NCBI GenBank assembly: GCA_031255425.1
Contig: JAIRSN010000093.1
Location: 1-8,899 of the forward strand
DNA: 8,899 bases
Source of the DNA: Dysgonamonadaceae bacterium
GTDB lineage: Bacteria; Bacteroidota; Bacteroidia; Bacteroidales; Azobacteroidaceae
Reading direction: 5' to 3'
The stretch's first letter is position 1; every line of letters starts with the position of its first letter. A program made the translations under genes and the position numbers. The notes beneath the pieces are model-generated. The model worked only from the letters and a program-made list of their open reading frames with translations. It made no database searches and was not told where the DNA came from. Shown here in pieces: positions 4,458-8,899 of this stretch.

Positions 4458-7400
4458 ATGAATATATCCGAATTAAGCATCCGCCGCCCCGTCCTGTCCA
4501 CCGTACTGGTGTTGATTATCCTGATCTTCGGGCTGATCGGCTACACCTACCTGGGCGTCCGCGAATACCCCAGCGTAGACAATCCCATTATCACCGTCAA
4601 CGTGTCTTATCCGGGCGCGAACGCCGATATTATTGAAAACCAGATCACCGAACCCCTCGAACAGAACATCAACGGCATCCCCGGCATCCGGTCGCTGTCG
4701 AGTACCAGCAGCCAGGGGTCGTCGCGGATTACGGTGGAGTTCGAACTGAGCGTCGACATGGAAACGGCAGCCAACGACGTGCGCGACAAGGTTTCCCGTG
4801 CGCAACGCTTCCTGCCGCGCGACTGCGACCCGCCGACCGTCTCCAAAGCCGACGCAGACGACCAGCCGATCTTGCAGTTGACCATCCAAAGTGAGAAGCG
4901 GAACCTGCTCGAACTGAGCGAAATTGCCGACCTGACGGTGAAAGAACGCCTGCAAACCATTCAGAACGTGAGCGCGGTGAATATCTGGGGCGAAAAGCGC
5001 TATTCCATGCGCCTTTGGCTCGACCCCATCAAGATGGCGGCTTACAGCATCACCCCGATGGACGTCAAGAATGCGGTCGACCGCGAAAACGTCGAGCTGC
5101 CCTCCGGAAGCATCGAGGGCAACCGCATGGAGCTGACCATCCGGACGCTGGGGCTGATGAAGACGCCCGAAGAATTTAATAACCTGATAATAAAGGAAGA
5201 TAATTTCAATGTGATCCGCTTCCGCGACATCGGCACGGCGGAGTTGGGACCGGAAGACCAGCGCAGCATCATGCGCAAAAACGGCGTGCCGATGGTCGCT
5301 GTCGTGATTGTGCCGCAGCCCGGAGCCAACCAGATCGAAATCTCCGACGAGGTGATGCTCCGCGTCAAGCAGATGGAGAAAGACCTGCCGGAAGATGTCC
5401 TGCTGGCGCCCGTCTTCGACAACACCAAGTTTATCCGCGCCTCGATCAAAGAGGTCAACGAAACCGTCTACGTCGCCTTCCTGCTGGTTGTAATCATTAT
5501 TTTCCTCTTCCTCCGCGATTGGCGGGTGACGCTGGTGCCGTGCATCGTGATTCCGGTTTCGCTGATCGGCTCCTTTTTCATCATGTACATTGCCGGGTTC
5601 TCGATCAACGTCCTCTCCATGCTCGCCCTTGTGCTGTCGGTGGGATTGGTGGTCGACGATGCCATCGTCATGACCGAAAACATCTACGTGCGCATCGAAA
5701 AGGGCATGAACCCGAAGGAAGCCGGCATCGAGGGCGCAAAAGAAATCTTCTTCGCCATCCTCTCGACCACCATTACGCTGGTCGCCGTCTTCCTGCCGAT
5801 TGTTTTCCTGCAAGGGATGACGGGGCGGCTCTTCCGCGAGTTCAGCATCGTGATTTCCGGCTCGGTAATCATCTCCTCGTTTGTCGCGCTGACGTTTACG
5901 CCGATGCTTTCCACCTTATTATTAAAGAAAAGGGAAAAACAAAACTGGATTTACCGCAAGACGGATGTCTTTTTCACCGGGCTGAACCGGTTTTACAGCG
6001 CCGGCTTGCGTTTTTTCCTGAACCGCCGCTGGATTACCTGGCCGATAATCGGCGCTACGCTCATCATTATCCTTGTTTTATGGGTGAAAATACCGGCGGA
6101 AATGGCGCCGCTGGAAGACCGTTCGCAGGTCAGCGTAAACATCCGGGGACCGGAGGGATCGACCTTCGAATTTTACCGCGATTATACCAATAAAGTCTCA
6201 GCGATAGCCGATTCGGTCGCCCGCGAAAGGGAATCGAACCTGACGATGGTCAACCGGAGTTCGGCGTTTATCCGCCTGCTGCTCCCCGACATCCGCGACC
6301 GGGAACGGAGCCAGATGCAGATTGCCGACGCCGTTTCGGGAGCCGTCCGGAAGGAGAACGAGGCGCGGGCTTTTGTCCAGCAGCAGTCCACTTTCGGGGG
6401 ACGCCGGGGCGGGATGCCCATCCAATACGTGTTGCAGGCGCCGAATATCGAGAAGTTGCAGCAATACATCCCGCTGTTTATGAACAAAGTAAACGAGAGT
6501 CCCAAGTTCCAGATGTCCGACGTCAACCTGAAGTTTACCAAACCGGAAACGCGGGTCGAAATCGACCGCGACAAGGCGGCAATCCTCGGCGTCAGCACCC
6601 GCGACATCGGGCAAACCCTGCAATACGCCCTGAGCGGGCAGCGCATGGGGTATTTTTATATGAACGGAAAACAATACCAGATTCTGGCGGAAATCAATCG
6701 CCAGCAGCGGAATACGCCGCTCGACCTGAAATCCATTTATATTAAAAACAACGGGGGAGATATGATCCAGTTGGACAATCTGGTGGAACTGTCCGAGAGC
6801 GTGGCGCCGCCGCAACTCTATCGTTACAACCGTTTTAACTCGGCGACCGTGAGTTCCGGGCTGGCGAAGGGCGTAACCATCGGCGAGGGCTTGGACGAGA
6901 TGGACCGGATTGCGGCGGAAGTGCTGGACGAGTCGTTCCGGACGGCGCTGAGCGGCGAGTCGAAGGAGTTTCGCGAGAGTTCTTCCAGCCTGATGTTTGC
7001 TTTCGGGCTGGCGCTGATCCTGATTTTCCTGATTCTCGCGGCGCAATTCGAGAGTTTCAAAGACCCGTTCGTCATTATGCTGACCGTCCCCCTGGCTTTC
7101 GCCGGCGCCCTGATTTTTATGAGTCTGTTCGGCGTAACGATGAACATTTTCAGCCAGATCGGTATCATTATGCTGATCGGACTGGTCGCCAAGAACGGCA
7201 TCCTGATCGTGGAGTTTGCCAACCAGCGGCAGGAAGCGGGCTTGAACAAGCTGGAAGCCATCGAAGAGGCGGCGATCCAGCGGTTTCGCCCCATCCTGAT
7301 GACCAGCTTCTCTACCGTGCTGGGATTGTTGCCCTTAGCGTTCGCCAGCGCGGAGGGCGCCAACAGCCGCATCGCCATGGGAATCTCCGTGATCGGCGGA

Positions 7401-7490
7401 TTGACGGTGTCTACTTTCCTGACACTTTTCATTGTCCCCGCGGTCTACACTTATTTCTCAACCAACCGGATAAAAAAGGGAAAATGCTGA
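4458..7490 (+). CDS. RND multidrug efflux transporter (AcrB/HAE1-type permease)
   Basis: A 1010-residue inner-membrane proton antiporter, full length for the family. TM1 lies at about 11-31 (RRPVLSTVLVLIILIFGLIG). The first periplasmic domain spans about 32-336, TM2-6 about 337-490, TM7 about 527-545, the second periplasmic domain about 546-842, and TM8-12 about 843-1000. The proton-relay residues are present: the Asp pair D400-D401 in GLVVDDAIVMTEN (D407-D408 of AcrB) and K912 in GLVAKNGILIVEF (K940 of AcrB). The conserved segments PVSLIGSFF and QRFRPILMTSFST are also intact. It would work as a trimer with the adaptor encoded upstream. No outer-membrane channel gene accompanies it, so a TolC-like protein from elsewhere is presumed. 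The start is preceded by AAGGAAG about 14 nt away. Its last 7 nt overlap the next gene. Substrates are unknown. Confidence 0.95.
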   Translation: MNISELSIRRPVLSTVLVLIILIFGLIGYTYLGVREYPSVDNPIITVNVSYPGANADIIENQITEPLEQNINGIPGIRSLSSTSSQGSSRITVEFELSVDMETAANDVRDKVSRAQRFLPRDCDPPTVSKADADDQPILQLTIQSEKRNLLELSEIADLTVKERLQTIQNVSAVNIWGEKRYSMRLWLDPIKMAAYSITPMDVKNAVDRENVELPSGSIEGNRMELTIRTLGLMKTPEEFNNLIIKEDNFNVIRFRDIGTAELGPEDQRSIMRKNGVPMVAVVIVPQPGANQIEISDEVMLRVKQMEKDLPEDVLLAPVFDNTKFIRASIKEVNETVYVAFLLVVIIIFLFLRDWRVTLVPCIVIPVSLIGSFFIMYIAGFSINVLSMLALVLSVGLVVDDAIVMTENIYVRIEKGMNPKEAGIEGAKEIFFAILSTTITLVAVFLPIVFLQGMTGRLFREFSIVISGSVIISSFVALTFTPMLSTLLLKKREKQNWIYRKTDVFFTGLNRFYSAGLRFFLNRRWITWPIIGATLIIILVLWVKIPAEMAPLEDRSQVSVNIRGPEGSTFEFYRDYTNKVSAIADSVARERESNLTMVNRSSAFIRLLLPDIRDRERSQMQIADAVSGAVRKENEARAFVQQQSTFGGRRGGMPIQYVLQAPNIEKLQQYIPLFMNKVNESPKFQMSDVNLKFTKPETRVEIDRDKAAILGVSTRDIGQTLQYALSGQRMGYFYMNGKQYQILAEINRQQRNTPLDLKSIYIKNNGGDMIQLDNLVELSESVAPPQLYRYNRFNSATVSSGLAKGVTIGEGLDEMDRIAAEVLDESFRTALSGESKEFRESSSSLMFAFGLALILIFLILAAQFESFKDPFVIMLTVPLAFAGALIFMSLFGVTMNIFSQIGIIMLIGLVAKNGILIVEFANQRQEAGLNKLEAIEEAAIQRFRPILMTSFSTVLGLLPLAFASAEGANSRIAMGISVIGGLTVSTFLTLFIVPAVYTYFSTNRIKKGKC

Positions 7491-8848
7491 CAATCTATTC
7501 CTTACCGGAGCATACAAACCGGCTGCGTTACGTGGCATGCCACCTTTTCGAAGGCGTGTTGGGAACGGCGTTCCGCATCACTTCGGATCAAAACGACTAC
7601 CTCGGACAAAAAACGCCCTGCATCAATTATTCGGAACATCCTCTGGGACACGGTTTGCAGATGGTTCCGCACGGCTTGCTTGCCGAACGGGGCGTCCGCG
7701 CGGTGCCTGCCCTGAACGAATCGGAATGGAAGGGGCTGTTTTGTTTTTTTTACAGTGGGAAAGGGGATATTCCGTTTGATTTGTTTTCCGCTTCGTTTTA
7801 TCTACTAACCTTATACGAAGAATACGACGCCGCTGCGACGGACGAACACGGGCGCTTCGATCACCGGGCATCGCTTTTGTTCCGGCACGGCTGCCTGGAA
7901 ACGCCGCTGGTCGACCGCTGGGCGTATTTGTTAAAAGAGGCGCTGGAGGCGGCGGGATTTCCGACCGGCGATTTCCGCGGCAGGCAATACCGCGCCATTC
8001 ACACCTACGACATCGACCATCCCTATTTATACCGGAATAAAGGACTCGTAAAAAACGCCGGCGGTGCCTTGCGCGACCTCTTGCGGGGCAATGTCCGTGC
8101 CGTCGGGCAACGCATCCGGGTGCTGCTGCGGTTGGAACCCGATCCTTTTTGGGCAGCGCTACAAACTATTTACGCGCATCACACGCATCACACGCATCAC
8201 ACGCATCACGCCTGCAACTGCTACCTTTTCGTCCTGTTGGGACGGCGCGGCAAGCACGGGCGCACCACCCTCTATCCGACCCGGTCGTATTTCAGGTACC
8301 TGAAACGGCTGGATCTGCCGCAAATCGGCCTGCATCCCTCGTACGACACGTTTCTCAACAGCAAGCAATTAAAGAAGGAGAAAGCCGGACTCGAAAGGAT
8401 ATTGCAACGTGAAGTCACCTGCTCCCGCCAGCACTTTCTGCGGCTGCGCCACCCGGATACCTTCCGCGACTTGCTGTCTGCCGGCATCCGGGAGGACTTT
8501 TCGCTGGCTTTTTCGCACGCGCCCGGCTTCCGTTCCGGCACGGCGGTTCCGCATCCTTTCTACGACATGCAGACCGAGTCGCCGACCGCCCTGCTCCTCC
8601 GTCCGACCGTGCTGATGGACACGACGCTGATCCGTCACCTGCACCTTTCTCCGGACGCAGCCTTGCAACGGGTAAAAAGCCTGGCGGACGCCTGCAAGCA
8701 ATCGGGCGGCGACTTCCTGTCGCTCTGGCACAATTCGAACCTGGCGGCTGCTCCGGCCGAAAACCCGTGGACCGGCGTTCACCGGCAAGCTGTCCGCTAT
8801 GCCGTTTCCTTAGAAGAACACGGACACGCAGTGTCTTTTGTAATTTAA
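7484..8848 (+). CDS. Polysaccharide deacetylase-family protein (NodB-like domain with Bacteroidota N-terminal domain)
   Basis: A 454-residue protein without signal peptide, so probably cytoplasmic unless exported otherwise. The N-terminal part (1 to about 165; IPFDLFSASFYLLTLYEEY at 96-114) resembles the domain that precedes NodB-like domains in many Bacteroidota proteins. The deacetylase part shows the Asp motif TYDIDH (174-179), GLHPSYDT (282-289), SRQHFLRL (314-321), a GFRSGT arginine motif (348-353) and LWHNS (414-418). These fit the order of metal-binding and catalytic motifs of this family, which removes N-acetyl groups from amino sugars in cell-wall or surface glycans. An unusual HHTHHTHHTHH segment (232-242) is encoded by a 9-bp repeat. 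ATGCTGA overlaps the pump stop, implying translational coupling. The last 26 nt, including the stop, are an inverted copy of the interspersed repeat, so the C-terminus may have been altered. The substrate is not inferable. Confidence 0.83.
   Translation: MLTIYSLPEHTNRLRYVACHLFEGVLGTAFRITSDQNDYLGQKTPCINYSEHPLGHGLQMVPHGLLAERGVRAVPALNESEWKGLFCFFYSGKGDIPFDLFSASFYLLTLYEEYDAAATDEHGRFDHRASLLFRHGCLETPLVDRWAYLLKEALEAAGFPTGDFRGRQYRAIHTYDIDHPYLYRNKGLVKNAGGALRDLLRGNVRAVGQRIRVLLRLEPDPFWAALQTIYAHHTHHTHHTHHACNCYLFVLLGRRGKHGRTTLYPTRSYFRYLKRLDLPQIGLHPSYDTFLNSKQLKKEKAGLERILQREVTCSRQHFLRLRHPDTFRDLLSAGIREDFSLAFSHAPGFRSGTAVPHPFYDMQTESPTALLLRPTVLMDTTLIRHLHLSPDAALQRVKSLADACKQSGGDFLSLWHNSNLAAAPAENPWTGVHRQAVRYAVSLEEHGHAVSFVI
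8175..8210 (+). repeat. In-frame 9-bp tandem repeat encoding a His-rich segment
   Basis: Four tandem copies of CGCATCACA (the last ending in G) lie at 8175-8183, 8184-8192, 8193-8201 and 8202-8210. In the gene's frame they encode HHTHHTHHTHH with a bordering Ala on each side. Because the unit is a multiple of three, slippage would change the copy number without breaking the frame. The segment falls between the TYDIDH motif and the GLHPSYDT motif, probably in a surface loop. Confidence 0.9.
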
Positions 8849-8858
8849 GGAGGTGCGG
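8823..8858 (-). repeat. Interspersed repeat, copy C (inverted), overlapping the deacetylase-like gene's stop
   Basis: The reverse complement of 8823-8848 differs from 3163-3188 at only 2 of 26 positions and shares the AAAAGACACTG...GTGTC core with copy A at 181-200. It supplies the last seven sense codons and the TAA stop of the deacetylase-like gene. Directly after it, 8849-8858 is GGAGGTGCGG on the plus strand, identical to 157-166. Confidence 0.65.
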
Positions 8859-8863
8859 TGTCC

Positions 8864-8890
8864 GGGGCATCCACGTATCATCATCCTATA
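8864..8890 (+). repeat. Direct repeat, right copy
   Basis: GGGGCATC (8864-8871) directly followed by the 19-mer CACGTATCATCATCCTATA (8872-8890), the partner of 2399-2426. It begins 15 nt after the stop of the last operon gene. The sequence after it is cut by the window edge, so the full extent of the repeat cannot be seen. No gene is visible in 8849-8899. Confidence 0.65.
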
Positions 8891-8899
8891 TCCTATTAT

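Noticed and set aside
4473..5813. 446-codon antisense frame opposite the RND pump gene
   Set aside because: Its composition is dominated by His, Asp, Gln and Arg, as expected from the complement of pump codons; the plus-strand gene is unambiguous.
8848..8858. Strong Shine-Dalgarno-like AAGGAGGTG signalling another gene start
   Set aside because: No start codon with an open frame follows within the window, and the sequence is part of a repeat also found at 157-166.

Overview
The window looks like a chromosomal segment from a member of the Bacteroidota, most likely order Bacteroidales. The evidence is threefold. Two genes end in type IX secretion (T9SS) sorting sequences. The promoter boxes have the TAnnTTTG form used by the primary sigma factor of this phylum. 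Start codons are mostly preceded by A-rich leaders rather than strong Shine-Dalgarno sequences. Coding DNA is fairly GC-rich, while the spacers are AT-rich and full of repeats. I cannot assign a genus.

Layout. Positions 1-52 are the last codons of a rightward gene encoding a T9SS-type C-terminus, followed by an intrinsic terminator (71-127). After a short interspersed repeat and a clear promoter comes tRNA-Arg(CCG) at 268-340. A symmetrical hairpin at 351-385 separates the tRNA from the convergent, leftward gene 416-2299. That gene encodes a secreted CotH-type kinase-family protein with a signal peptide and a T9SS sorting domain.

From 2300 to 3338 there is a gene-poor spacer of about 1 kb, which is the most unusual part of the window. 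It holds the CotH promoter, a direct repeat also found at the right end of the window, two interleaved inverted repeats, and a tandem array of seven complete 42-43 bp palindrome-bearing units plus degenerate flanking copies. It also holds an AT-rich tandem repeat, a cluster of the short interspersed repeat with a terminator-like hairpin, and the promoter of the next operon.

From 3339 to 8848 runs a rightward three-gene operon. It encodes a periplasmic adaptor, an RND-family inner-membrane pump of the AcrB/HAE1 type, and a polysaccharide-deacetylase-family protein whose start overlaps the pump's stop by 7 nt. The first two would form a proton-driven tripartite efflux pump, but no outer-membrane channel gene lies here, so a TolC-like partner must come from elsewhere. 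The deacetylase-like gene carries an in-frame 9-bp repeat encoding a His-rich segment, and its final codons coincide with a copy of the interspersed repeat. No protein-level novel system stands out; the novel-looking material is the repeat architecture of the spacers.
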